Assembly: GCA_937868765.1 (NCBI GenBank)
Contig: CALMNL010000005.1
Coordinates: forward strand, 186,001 to 250,000
Reading direction: 5' to 3'
Origin: an uncultured Desulfatitalea sp.
GTDB taxonomy: Bacteria; Desulfobacterota; Desulfobacteria; Desulfobacterales; Desulfosarcinaceae
Length of the DNA: 64,000 nucleotides
A program made the position numbers and the translations under genes. The notes under the pieces are model-generated. The model saw only the letters and a list, made by a program, of their open reading frames with translations. It had not been told where the DNA came from and ran no database searches. Each line of letters begins with the position of its first letter. Position 1 is the first letter of the stretch. Below are positions 19,336 through 28,427 of this stretch, piece by piece.

Positions 19336-20367
19336 CTAGTTGCCGGTTTTGAGACTGGTCCAGCAGGTTTCGTACTGACGCTCTATTTTGCCCAGGTCGG
19401 TTTCGAATTCGCCCCGCGCCAGGCTGGCCTCGTCGGGATAGACGATGGGATTGGCACGCACCTCGGCCGGCAGCAGGTCCATGGCCTTGAGGTTCGGGGA
19501 GGAGTAACCCATTTCGGTACAGATGGAAACCGCGATTTTGGGCCGCAGGATAAAGTCGATGAAGCGATGGGCGCTGGCGATGTTCTCGGCGCCTTTGGGG
19601 ATGCACAGACTGTCGAGCCACAGGCCGAAGCCTTCGGGCGGGTAGATATAGCGAATCTTTGGGTTTTCGCCGTTGGCGATGTATGCTTCGCCGTTGTAGA
19701 GCACCGCCACTTGCACCTCGTTGTTGAGCAGGGCCTGTTTGGGCGAATCGGAGTCGAACACGCGCACGTTGGCCATGAGCGGTTTCAGCAGTTCGCACGC
19801 TTTCTGGATATGGGCCGGGTCGGTGTCGTTCCAGGAATAGCCCAAGCGCTTGAGCCCCAGGCCCAGCACCGAACGCTGGTCGTTGGGCAAAAGCAGCTTG
19901 CCTTTGATTTCCGGTTTCCACAGGTCGGCAAGCGACGCGACCTTGGCTGCCACCGGATCGGCAGTGTTGACGGCGATGGCCGTGGAGCCCCACATATAGG
20001 GCACGCTGTAGGTGTTGCCCGGGTCAAAGGGCTGGTCGAGCATTTTGGGGTTGAGGTTGCCCATGTTGCTCAGCTGTTTTTTGTCCAGGGGCAGCAGCAA
20101 TCCTTCCTTGCGCATGCGCGACACGAAGTCGGTGGACGGTACGATGAGGTCGTAGCCTTTTCGCGTCATTTTCACCTTGGCGTACATGGCCTCGTTGCTG
20201 TCATAGGTGGCGAGTACTACCTTGATGCCGGTCTCGGCGGTGAACTGCTCGAGGACCGTTTCGGGAATATATTCGGACCAGCAGTAGACATACAGCTTCT
20301 TCTCGGCGGCCCAGGCCGAACCGGCCAACCACAGCAGCACCAGCATGGAGAGAATTGTTCGTTTCAT
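19336..20367 (-). CDS. potD: Spermidine/putrescine ABC transporter, periplasmic binding protein
   Basis: 343 residues from the ATG at 20367, which begins a signal peptide (MKRTILSMLVLLWLAGSAWA). The mature protein starts KKLYVYCWSEYIPE, the usual PotD/PotF opening, and contains GYDLIVPSTDFVSRM and YSVPYMWGSTAIAVN, typical of the polyamine-binding cleft. It captures polyamines and delivers them to PotBC. Its ATG overlaps the potC stop (ATGA). It is the last gene of the leftward potA-B-C-D operon. Confidence 0.95.
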   Translation of the reverse strand: MKRTILSMLVLLWLAGSAWAAEKKLYVYCWSEYIPETVLEQFTAETGIKVVLATYDSNEAMYAKVKMTRKGYDLIVPSTDFVSRMRKEGLLLPLDKKQLSNMGNLNPKMLDQPFDPGNTYSVPYMWGSTAIAVNTADPVAAKVASLADLWKPEIKGKLLLPNDQRSVLGLGLKRLGYSWNDTDPAHIQKACELLKPLMANVRVFDSDSPKQALLNNEVQVAVLYNGEAYIANGENPKIRYIYPPEGFGLWLDSLCIPKGAENIASAHRFIDFILRPKIAVSICTEMGYSSPNLKAMDLLPAEVRANPIVYPDEASLARGEFETDLGKIERQYETCWTSLKTGN

Positions 20368-21131
20368 TTTTGCTCCTTGAGCAGCCACTGCGTCGTCACA
20401 ACGGCAACGGCGGTTATGAGAATCATCGCGGCGCACAACGCGTTGATCTCGGGTTTGAGCCCCAGGCGCACCATGGAGTAAATGCGCAGGGGCAGCACTT
20501 CGAAGGTCGGACCGGTGGTGAAGAAGGCGATGATGACATCGTCCAGGGAGAGGGTGAAGCTCATGAACCAGCCGGCCAGCACGGCGGGCATGGTCATGGG
20601 CAGCATGATATGGCGCCACACCTCCAATTCGCCGGCGCCCAGATCCCGGGCGGCCTCGACCACATGGGGGTCGAAGCCTTGCAGCCGGCCATGCACGGTG
20701 ATGGCCACGAAAGGCATGCACAGGGTCACATGGGCCATGAGCAGGGTCCAGAAACCCAGGGGCAGGCTCAGGGCGATGAAGAGCACCAGCAGCGAAATGC
20801 CGATGACGATGTCCGGTGACATCATCATGACAAAAAGCACGGCGTGGATCGCCTTGCGGCCCACGAAGCGCCAGCGGTGGATGGCCAGGGCCGTGACCGT
20901 GCCGATGAAACAGGCCACCGTGGCCGACACCGCGGCGATGGTCAGCGAGTGCAGAGCGGCCTGGATCAGGCTGGCGTCATGGATCAGCGCGTCGTACCAG
21001 TGCAGGGTGAAGCCTTTCCACTGCATGGAAAAGCGCGAAGCGTTGAACGAGTAAACCACCATCACCACCAGCGGCAGGTAGAGAAAGGCATAGACCAGGG
21101 CGGCGTATGTGAATTTGAGATAACGCCTCAT
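20364..21131 (-). CDS. potC: Spermidine/putrescine ABC transporter permease
   Basis: 255 residues from the ATG at 21131. Several membrane helices and the permease EAA loop (VEAARDLGAGELEVWRHIMLP) that docks on the ATPase. The GFTLHWYDALIHD segment after the first helix is PotC/PotI-like. It overlaps potB and potD by ATGA at both ends, so translation is coupled. Confidence 0.95.
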   Translation of the reverse strand: MRRYLKFTYAALVYAFLYLPLVVMVVYSFNASRFSMQWKGFTLHWYDALIHDASLIQAALHSLTIAAVSATVACFIGTVTALAIHRWRFVGRKAIHAVLFVMMMSPDIVIGISLLVLFIALSLPLGFWTLLMAHVTLCMPFVAITVHGRLQGFDPHVVEAARDLGAGELEVWRHIMLPMTMPAVLAGWFMSFTLSLDDVIIAFFTTGPTFEVLPLRIYSMVRLGLKPEINALCAAMILITAVAVVTTQWLLKEQK

Positions 21132-21982
21132 ATCCACTCCCTGCGCGACAGGCGGACGTTGCTCTTCCAGTAAAGCAGCAGCATCAGGCCCATCACCAGC
21201 GTCATGGCCACGCTGGCCGCCGATCCGAAGGGCCAGTTGCGGCTGGTGAGAAACTGGTCGCGGATGAAATTGCCCAACAGCATGCCCTTGGCCCCGCCCA
21301 GCACGTCGGGCACATAAAACATGCCCAGCGCCGGCAGGAACACCAGCATGCATCCCGAGACGATGCCCGGCATGGTGAGGGGCACGATCACCCGGGCAAA
21401 GGTCCTGGCCGGTGTGGCGCCCAGATCCCGGGCCGCCTCCACATAGCGCTGATCCAGGCGTTCCAGGGCCGCATAGAGCGGCAGCACCATGAACGGCAGC
21501 AGGGCGTAGACCAGGCCGGCCAGCACCGCTCCGGACGAGTACATCATGGGCAGCGGTGCATCGATGAGCCCCATGGCCAGCAGCAGGCGATTGACGATGC
21601 CGTTGGCGTTGAGAATGGCAATCATGGCATAGGTGCGTACCAGGGAGTTGGTCCAGAAGGGAATCACCACCAACAGCAGCAGCGCGTTGCGCCAAGGCGC
21701 TCGGGTACGTGCCAGGATGGCGGCAAAAGGATAACCGCACACCAGGCAGATGAGCGTCACGCCGCCGGCCAGCCACAGCGAAGAGAGCATGATGCGGCCG
21801 TAGGCCGGCTCCAGCAGGCGCAGGTAGTTGTGCAGGGAAAAGCCGGGTTCCACGAAGGTCGTGCCGCTGGCGCGGCCGAAACTGGCCAACAGCACCAGCA
21901 GATTGGGCCCGAAGGCGAAAAGCGCCATCCAGGCCAGGATGGCCGTGACCACGAGGCGGCGGAAAAATCGGCTATCCTTCAT
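21128..21982 (-). CDS. potB: Spermidine/putrescine ABC transporter permease
   Basis: 284 residues from the ATG at 21982 (MKDSRFFRRL). It has a first helix followed by a periplasmic segment (FSLHNYLRLLEP) and the permease loop VEAARDLGATPARTFARVIVPL. It overlaps potA by 11 bases and potC by 4. Upstream in-frame codons to 22183 lie inside potA and are not used. Confidence 0.95.
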   Translation of the reverse strand: MKDSRFFRRLVVTAILAWMALFAFGPNLLVLLASFGRASGTTFVEPGFSLHNYLRLLEPAYGRIMLSSLWLAGGVTLICLVCGYPFAAILARTRAPWRNALLLLVVIPFWTNSLVRTYAMIAILNANGIVNRLLLAMGLIDAPLPMMYSSGAVLAGLVYALLPFMVLPLYAALERLDQRYVEAARDLGATPARTFARVIVPLTMPGIVSGCMLVFLPALGMFYVPDVLGGAKGMLLGNFIRDQFLTSRNWPFGSAASVAMTLVMGLMLLLYWKSNVRLSRREWI

Positions 21983-23099
21983 GGGGCAGCAGCACCTCCC
22001 AGCCTTCGATCCAGCTGACCGCCACCCGGTCCCCCGGCCGGAAATAGACGGTGGCGTCCTCGGCATTGAAAAACTCGGTGGCGATGATGGGGCGTCCGTT
22101 GTCCAGCACGACGGCCACATCGTAGGTGGCCCCTTTGTAAATGGTCTCCTGGACCGTGCCGGTAAAGTAGCCGCCGTCGGCAAAGCTGTTTTTCAGCGCG
22201 GGGTTCTCGGCCAGGTCCTTGAGCGTCTCCACCCGCAGGTCCTCGGGTCGCAACAGGACATGCACCCGGTCACCCCTGGTGAATTTGCGGTTGGATTTGA
22301 CGCGCACGTTCAACTGGTCGATGCGCAGCACGACCCGCTCGCCTTCCACCTGGTCCACCTGACCGTCCAGCAGATTGATCTCGCCCACGAAGCGGGCCAC
22401 ATAAAGGTTGCGCGGCTGCTCATAAACTTCGCTGGGGGGACCGGCCTGCTCGATGCGGCCGGCGTTGAGCACCACCACCCGGTCGGACATGGAAAAGGCC
22501 TCCTCCTGATCATGGGTGACCAGGATGAAGGTGATGCCCAGGCGTCGCTGCAGGTGTTTGAGATCCATCTGCATCTGCTTGCGCAAACGGTAATCCAGAG
22601 CCGAAAGCGGCTCGTCCAGCAGCAGCACCAGGGGTCGGTTGACGATGGCCCGGGCCACGGCCACGCGCTGCTGCTGGCCGCCCGAAAGCTGATGGGGCCG
22701 CCGACCTTCGAAACCGATCAATTGCACCAGGTTGAGCGCCTCGTTCACGCGCTGCCGGATTTCATCCTTTTCATGGCCGCGCATGCGCAGGCCGAAAGCC
22801 ACGTTGTCGAAGACCGTCATATGGGGAAACAAGGCGTAGCTCTGGAAGACGGTGTTGACTTCACGCTGCTCGGGGGGCAATCCGGCCACGTTCCGGCCGT
22901 TGAGTTGAATGTGACCCGCCGTCACCGGCTCGAAGCCCGCGATGAGCCGCAGCAGGGTGGTTTTGCCGCAGCCCGAAGGCCCCAGAATGGTGACAAATTC
23001 CCCGTTGAAAATCTCCAGGTCGATATCCACCAGGGCGTCCTGGTCACCATAGCGCTTGCACACTTGTTGTAAGCGTACCAGGGGCGCGGAACCGTTCAT
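21972..23099 (-). CDS. potA: Spermidine/putrescine ABC transporter, ATP-binding protein
   Basis: 375 residues from the ATG at 23099. Walker A GPSGCGKTTLLR, the signature LSGGQQQRVAVARA, Walker B LLLDEPLSALD and the H-loop VTHDQEE are all intact. The C-terminal ~140 residues form the TOBE/OB regulatory domain found in PotA. It powers polyamine uptake with PotB, PotC and PotD and is first in the operon. Confidence 0.96.
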   Translation of the reverse strand: MNGSAPLVRLQQVCKRYGDQDALVDIDLEIFNGEFVTILGPSGCGKTTLLRLIAGFEPVTAGHIQLNGRNVAGLPPEQREVNTVFQSYALFPHMTVFDNVAFGLRMRGHEKDEIRQRVNEALNLVQLIGFEGRRPHQLSGGQQQRVAVARAIVNRPLVLLLDEPLSALDYRLRKQMQMDLKHLQRRLGITFILVTHDQEEAFSMSDRVVVLNAGRIEQAGPPSEVYEQPRNLYVARFVGEINLLDGQVDQVEGERVVLRIDQLNVRVKSNRKFTRGDRVHVLLRPEDLRVETLKDLAENPALKNSFADGGYFTGTVQETIYKGATYDVAVVLDNGRPIIATEFFNAEDATVYFRPGDRVAVSWIEGWEVLLPHEG

Positions 23100-23451
23100 A
23101 CGGTATTGTATCCTCAGGGAGCCATTATTTTGAACCGACCGCGGCCAGGCAGGGGCCATGGCCTGAACAGCCAGCCTTTATGGGGCAATGATCCGCAAGT
23201 CAAGGGGATTTCTTGACACTCTCCGGGTTGACAGGCAAGGGCGTGTCTCGGTAGAGCGTAAGGTGCCGACTCTCCAGCCGGGTCGAGGGCCCGGTCCGAA
23301 GGGTGGCATTGGAAGGGTGCCTGCTGTTCGGTCAGGGGCCCCAAAGGGCAGTGCTTCCCCGGCACCGGAGACGTGGAGGCTACTATAAAGAGGATCATGC
23401 GCAGTCAAAAGCCCCGGGTTTGATGGCGGCTGCAATGAAAGGCGGTGCGCG
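23100..23451. other. Divergent intergenic region upstream of potA
   Basis: About 350 bases between potA (leftward) and the small zinc-ribbon gene (rightward). Two TTGACA hexamers occur on the + strand near 23212 and 23228, but I could not pair either with a convincing -10 box. No gene seen. Confidence 0.4.
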
Positions 23452-23811
23452 ATGAAATGCGAAATTTGTCAAAGTGTCATAACGGAAGGGGACGAGAAAA
23501 CCCACTTGGGCAGGATTCTGTGCGAAGATTGCTACATGGAGGCACGTTCTCCCGTGAAGACCTGTGATCCATGGGCCGTCCACAGCGCAAAAACTTTTGA
23601 AAATGGGGGGGCCGTGGCCCTGACGCCGGTGCAGTCGGAGATCCTGGCCGTGCTGAAGCGCACTGGTGGGTTAGAGCCTGCCGGATTGTTGGGCCAGTTG
23701 AACACCGCGATCTCCATGAGCCAGTTGGAGCGTGAGTTCGCTGCTCTGCGGCACATGGAGAAGGTGCGTGCCGAAAAGCGCGGGGAGCGTGTTTTCTGGC
23801 GGCTGTGGTAG
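23452..23811 (+). CDS. Small protein with a four-cysteine zinc ribbon and winged-helix-like tail
   Basis: 119 residues. The N-terminus has two CxxC pairs 18 residues apart (CEICQ and CEDCY), a LIM/zinc-ribbon-like arrangement. The C-terminal ~60 residues (LTPVQSEILAVLKRTGG ... LEREFAALRHMEKVRAEKRGERVFWRLW) read like a winged helix with a final wing. I infer a DNA-binding or adaptor protein; no exact family recognised. Confidence 0.7.
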   Translation: MKCEICQSVITEGDEKTHLGRILCEDCYMEARSPVKTCDPWAVHSAKTFENGGAVALTPVQSEILAVLKRTGGLEPAGLLGQLNTAISMSQLEREFAALRHMEKVRAEKRGERVFWRLW

Positions 23812-23982
23812 CGGCGTTCCTTTGCAATCGGGACGGGAATACATAGCGGTTGCAAGAAAGATAGGCTTGCGCTAAGTTTGCCGTCGGCATCGCGGGCATG
23901 GGCAACCATGACGGTTTATCTTTGAATTGGCGCGTTTTTCCCGTGCGGCCCTGAAAAATGAACGAGCGAAGAGGTAGTTTGC

Positions 23983-24783
23983 ATGCATCTTGGAAACATA
24001 AGACGACTGATTGCCGGCACCGAAAGGTGTGCGATGATCTGCGTCCTTTCAGCGCTGCTGCTGACCGTTGGTTGCGTGGCCACCGACAGAGCCGTCGGCC
24101 AGGCGTCCGCCGGTTCGGTAAAACCGGAAAACCGCGACCGGGATTACATCATGGCGGAAAACAGTCAGTTGAAAAAACGTCTGTCCCTGGTTGAACGGGA
24201 AAACGATGTGATCAATCAGGAAAATTCGCAGTACAAGAAGAAAGTACAACAACTGACCGCCACCAATGAAAAATTGAGCGCCGACTTATCCAGCCTGAAT
24301 GAAAAGTACGGCATGGACATGGCCCAGAGCGAAGAGCAGATCACCAACCTGACCGACAAGTACAACCGGCTCGAAGCCGATACCACCCGCCGCTACGATG
24401 AATTGACCCAGCGGTACAATACCTTGGAACTCAAGCGCAACCAGGAAGTCAAGGAGCTTAACCACCAGATCGTCGCCCAAAAGAACGCGTTCAGCCAGGA
24501 ACGCGAGGAACTCAAGCAGCAGGCCGCCAAAAAAGAGTTCGAGCTGCGCGACGAGATCGCAGGTCTCAAAAAGAATATTAAAGAGCAGGAGACGCAACTG
24601 GCGGCATTGAATAGCGCCAACAGCGAGATGACCCAAAAGATCGAGGATCTTTCCGCCCGGCTGGAGGCTTCCCAGTCGGCCAAACAGCAAACCGATGCCG
24701 AAATCGCCCAACTCAAGGCGGCCAACGCCGATTTGCAGCAAAAACTGCAAAGCCTTTCCGGCGCTTTCGTCATTAAGAATTAA
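23983..24783 (+). CDS. Coiled-coil lipoprotein
   Basis: 266 residues. A hydrophobic segment ends in LLTVGC, a good lipobox, so the mature protein should be lipidated at Cys31. From ~residue 50 to 255 it is one long coiled coil rich in Q, E, K and N heptads (MAENSQLKKRLSLVERENDVIN...), with few prolines or glycines. Such proteins often act as spacers or scaffolds in the periplasm. It precedes the nucleotidase-like gene by 97 bases on the same strand and may share its transcript. Function unknown. Confidence 0.75.
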   Translation: MHLGNIRRLIAGTERCAMICVLSALLLTVGCVATDRAVGQASAGSVKPENRDRDYIMAENSQLKKRLSLVERENDVINQENSQYKKKVQQLTATNEKLSADLSSLNEKYGMDMAQSEEQITNLTDKYNRLEADTTRRYDELTQRYNTLELKRNQEVKELNHQIVAQKNAFSQEREELKQQAAKKEFELRDEIAGLKKNIKEQETQLAALNSANSEMTQKIEDLSARLEASQSAKQQTDAEIAQLKAANADLQQKLQSLSGAFVIKN

Positions 24784-24880
24784 CAATCCTGATTTTAAAC
24801 CAATTCCGTATCCTCATCCATCAGGGTGCCTGGTACATGGTTTAACCGCCAATCCAAATTAGCGCACAAACAGGAACCGT

Positions 24881-27040
24881 ATGCACAGGAACCATCTGGT
24901 CTCGAAAATCGCGGTCGTTCTCTTCCGGATCTTTTTACTCTGCGGAATTCCCCTTGCTGCCTTCGCCGAGGCCCATGCCGAGATACCGATCAGGCTGATC
25001 CTCACCTCCAATATCCAGGGGAAATCCTTCTTGAAAATTGAAAACCAGGAACAGGTCGACCCCCTGCTGGTGCTGTCCCAGAATATTCTGGCGGAGAGGA
25101 AGGCCGGGGCCGATCTCTACCTGGACATGGGCAATGCCTTTTATCCCGGATTGCTTTCCAAATACAGCTCCGGCGCCATCATGATGGACTTCTTCGATGC
25201 CATGGGATGCAGGGCGACCCTGGTTTCCTCCAAGGATATGCACATCGGGCTGGACAATCTGAGTTTTCTGCAGAAGAGAAGCAATGTACTGTTGCTTTCC
25301 GCCAACATCGTCCGGCCCGAGGGGCCGGCCTTTAAGCCCTATTTTGTGGCGGAGATCCGGGGAACGCGCATCGCTTTCGTGGGGCTCTCCTCTAAAAGTC
25401 TCGGTTTCGATATCGCCGAGAAAAACCTTTACGAGGTCACCATCAAGGATGAACAGGCCGCTCTCGACCCGGTGATCAAGGAGATTGCAGCTGGCGGTGT
25501 CCATTACATCGTCCTGCTTTCGGGCTTGGCTCTCGGGGACACGTTGAAGATGATGGAGGCTTTTCCCGGGATCGACCTGGCCCTTTGCGGCGGCGACTAT
25601 ACCGGTGCCCTGTATGCGGGCAAGGCCTCCCGGGTGGACCTGGTGGACGGTCGCACCATCGCCATGCTCGATGATCGTTTCGACTACTTCACGGTCGATC
25701 TCCTGCTGGGTAACAAAGTCCAGTTCCAGGCCATGCGGCCGCGCAAAGCGCTACCGCTGCCCACCGCAACTGCAAGCAGCGTTTATCAGGAATGGCTCCA
25801 GCGCCTGACCTTGTGGAAACGCAAATATCTGGCGGAACAGAACCAGACCCTGGCCAGAATCGAAGAGAAGACTTGGGTTCTGGACGACATTCGCCTGACG
25901 CAGCTTATGCGTGACCGGTTCAACAGCGAACTGGCGGTGGTGGAGAAAAACACCATAAACGCTTTCCCGATCACCAGCGACGTGCGCAAATCGGATTTCA
26001 TGCGCATGGTCAACCTGGATTACAATGTCTTTACCTTTCATCTGAAAGGGGATCAGCTGAAAACCCTCAACGACACGAGCGGCGACCTGGTGGTCACCGG
26101 ATTTACCTTCGGAAAAACATTGGGCGTTCAAGGCTATCCCCTGGAATCCAAACGCAAGTACCGGGTGGCGGCTACGCAGTCGGCCTTCGAAAAGATCCAG
26201 CGTCTGCTGGGCACGGAACTCAAGTACACCAACAGCTGGTCGACCGTCACCGACCTGCTGGTGTCAGACATCGAAAACGACCGGGTCCTGCTGCGTTCCG
26301 ACTATACCTACCTGGAACGGCGCTTCAGAACCCTGGTCGATGTGTATCTGGCCAACTTCGTCACCTCGGTGGATGTGGATCGTGATCCAAACGTGGAAAC
26401 ACCGGTGGACCAGCCTTCCAAGACCTATGACAAATGGGGCTTGGAAGATCGCATCGATCTGACCTTTTATAACGAGAAACACCGTTTCATCATTACGCCC
26501 TATATCTATTATGTCAGCCAGGACGACGATTATCTCCAGAATTTGCTGCGCGGCACCCTCCTGTACGAGTACAATCTCGACGAAAACTGGCGGCCGTATA
26601 ATAAATTCCAGACCGATACGGTGGTGCGCGCCGTGGATGGGCTGCGCCCCGTGCTCATCCGCGAAACGGCGGGTATCGCCTATTTCAGAACCTATCTGGA
26701 CAGCAAACTGGGTTTTGGTTTCGACAAGAAGGTCAGCGATCCGTCCGAAGAGGCCGACTATGGCCTCGAGTTCATCCTCAACATCAGCTACCCGTTCCTG
26801 AAATATTTCACTTATGATTTTAACTTCGACAACTTCGTGTCGTTGGAGAACAACGATGGCGGCCGTTGGGGCCTTCGCAGCGAGATCGACAACGGTATCT
26901 CGGCCAAGGTCAACGATTACCTGAGTTTTTCCCTGCGGTACAAATATTTCTATTTCTTCGACGACGACATAGACGAAGAGTATCAGAGCTCACAGATCCT
27001 CACCACCCTGAACGTGACAACGCAATGGAAGATCTGGTGA
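24881..27040 (+). CDS. Degenerate 5'-nucleotidase-like (metallophosphatase-fold) protein with outer-membrane barrel-like C-terminus
   Basis: 719 residues with a signal peptide (cleavage near FAEA). Residues ~28-290 follow the UshA-type metallophosphatase domain plan, but the metal-binding motifs look lost: the usual DxHG position reads LTSNIQG, the GD position reads DMGNAF, and the GNHEFD position reads SSKDMHIG. A 5'-nucleotidase C-terminal-like segment follows (to ~470). The last ~230 residues are alternating aromatic strands (YIYYVSQDD, YFTYDFNFDNFVSL, LSFSLRYKYFYFFDDD) ending TTQWKIW, typical of an outer-membrane barrel with a C-terminal aromatic. I infer a non-catalytic binding domain on a barrel. 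Confidence 0.7.
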   Translation: MHRNHLVSKIAVVLFRIFLLCGIPLAAFAEAHAEIPIRLILTSNIQGKSFLKIENQEQVDPLLVLSQNILAERKAGADLYLDMGNAFYPGLLSKYSSGAIMMDFFDAMGCRATLVSSKDMHIGLDNLSFLQKRSNVLLLSANIVRPEGPAFKPYFVAEIRGTRIAFVGLSSKSLGFDIAEKNLYEVTIKDEQAALDPVIKEIAAGGVHYIVLLSGLALGDTLKMMEAFPGIDLALCGGDYTGALYAGKASRVDLVDGRTIAMLDDRFDYFTVDLLLGNKVQFQAMRPRKALPLPTATASSVYQEWLQRLTLWKRKYLAEQNQTLARIEEKTWVLDDIRLTQLMRDRFNSELAVVEKNTINAFPITSDVRKSDFMRMVNLDYNVFTFHLKGDQLKTLNDTSGDLVVTGFTFGKTLGVQGYPLESKRKYRVAATQSAFEKIQRLLGTELKYTNSWSTVTDLLVSDIENDRVLLRSDYTYLERRFRTLVDVYLANFVTSVDVDRDPNVETPVDQPSKTYDKWGLEDRIDLTFYNEKHRFIITPYIYYVSQDDDYLQNLLRGTLLYEYNLDENWRPYNKFQTDTVVRAVDGLRPVLIRETAGIAYFRTYLDSKLGFGFDKKVSDPSEEADYGLEFILNISYPFLKYFTYDFNFDNFVSLENNDGGRWGLRSEIDNGISAKVNDYLSFSLRYKYFYFFDDDIDEEYQSSQILTTLNVTTQWKIW

Positions 27041-27151
27041 TGCCGACGGGCCGAGGCATTAACATCCAGTTTGACCCCTGAGAAGTACTGCGAGGGTCCA
27101 AAGCGCCGGCCCCGGGCGGGACTCGAACCTGATGACCGTTTGCGCGTCGGA

Positions 27152-28141
27152 CTACCAGCGAAACATGGCGCCGCCCCAGGTCAACCCGCCGCCGAAAACC
27201 GGCATGCTGATCAACTGTCCGCTGCGTACGCTGCCGTCACGAACGGCTTCGTCCAGCGCGATGGCACACGAGGCCGCCGAGATGTTGCCATACTTATGAA
27301 GGGTAAGGTAGAATTTCTCCATGGGGATATTCATGGTCTGGGAGATGTTCTGGAACATGCGGATGTTGGCCTGGTGGGGAATGAACCAGTCGATTTGATC
27401 CACCGGAATTCGGTTGTGTTCGGCCGCCTCCTTGATGGAATCCATGAAATAGCGCACGGCCACGCGGAAAATCATATTGCCTTCGATCATGATCAGGTGG
27501 TGTACGCCCTTGTCCACGCTGTGGTGGGTGATGGGCGTGGTTCGTGACCCCCCACCGGGAAGTTGCAGATTCTGGCCGTTGGCGCCGTCGCTGTGGATAT
27601 GGGTGGAAAGAAGTTCCGGACCGCTTTCGCCGATGCTCAAGACGGCGGCGCCGGCACCGTCGCCCCACAGGACGCAGGTGCCGCGGTCGTTCCAATCCAC
27701 CACTCGGGTCATCACTTCACCGCCCACCACCAGCGCCTTGCGGAAGGTTTTATTCTTGAGGAATTGTTCTGCGATGTTCAGGGCGAAAACGAAACCCGAG
27801 CACGCGGCGGTGACATCGAAGCTGACCGCCTGGGGTGCGTTCAGCTTGCCTTGGAGCCAATTGGCGCCCGAAGGACAGCAGGTATCGGGGGTGATGGTGG
27901 CCAGGATGATCAGGTCGATCTGCCCCGCCGCCATGTCGGCCATCTCCAGGGCCCGGCGTGCGGCTTCCAGGGCCATATCGGAGGTGGCCACCCGGGGGTC
28001 GGCGACGCGGCGTTGCCGCACCCCGGTGCGCTTGGCGATCCACTCATCCGAGGTGTCCAACCCGTTTCGAACCAGATCGTCATTGGTGACGATGTTGGGG
28101 GGCACATAGGAACCGGTTCCTAAGATTCTAATTGTTTCCAT
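27152..28141 (-). CDS. fabH: 3-oxoacyl-ACP synthase III (KAS III)
   Basis: 329 residues from the ATG at 28141 (METIRILGTGSYVP). It starts type II fatty acid synthesis by condensing an acyl-CoA with malonyl-ACP. The catalytic triad is present: Cys114 in TAACSGF, His in FIPHQANIRM and Asn in KYGNISAAS. The C-terminus GGGLTWGGAMFRW is the usual FabH ending. It stands apart from other fab genes, so an accessory FabH-like role is possible. Confidence 0.95.
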   Translation of the reverse strand: METIRILGTGSYVPPNIVTNDDLVRNGLDTSDEWIAKRTGVRQRRVADPRVATSDMALEAARRALEMADMAAGQIDLIILATITPDTCCPSGANWLQGKLNAPQAVSFDVTAACSGFVFALNIAEQFLKNKTFRKALVVGGEVMTRVVDWNDRGTCVLWGDGAGAAVLSIGESGPELLSTHIHSDGANGQNLQLPGGGSRTTPITHHSVDKGVHHLIMIEGNMIFRVAVRYFMDSIKEAAEHNRIPVDQIDWFIPHQANIRMFQNISQTMNIPMEKFYLTLHKYGNISAASCAIALDEAVRDGSVRSGQLISMPVFGGGLTWGGAMFRW

Positions 28142-28427
28142 TGCACTTTTCCGCTTTGAACTCTTCTTGAAAGGGAATTTTACTCCGAATACTTTTTGAA
28201 AAAGCATTCAAAATCTTACAACCGAATTCTATGTAAATCAGGATTTCGAATCCAGGAGGGCCCTGCATCTATGGGGTTTCGGTCAAGGCCCTCTTTAAAA
28301 TAGTTTTTGGAATACTGCAAGTGCCCAGGATGGCGCACACCCCACAGAGAGGGACGTGGATATTTCCGATGGCGGATCGGCGGCTGGAAATCGCGGTTCA
28401 GCCCGCAGCCTCTTTTCCAACAACCTG

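Noticed and set aside
27105-27140. tRNA T-arm-like sequence (GGTTCGAGTCC on the minus strand)
   Set aside because: The T-stem does not pair beyond two bases, and no acceptor, anticodon or D-arm can be built around it.
28256-28293. GAGGGCC/GGCCCTC inverted repeat
   Set aside because: Seven-base arms with a 24-base loop and no T-run; too weak for a terminator call.
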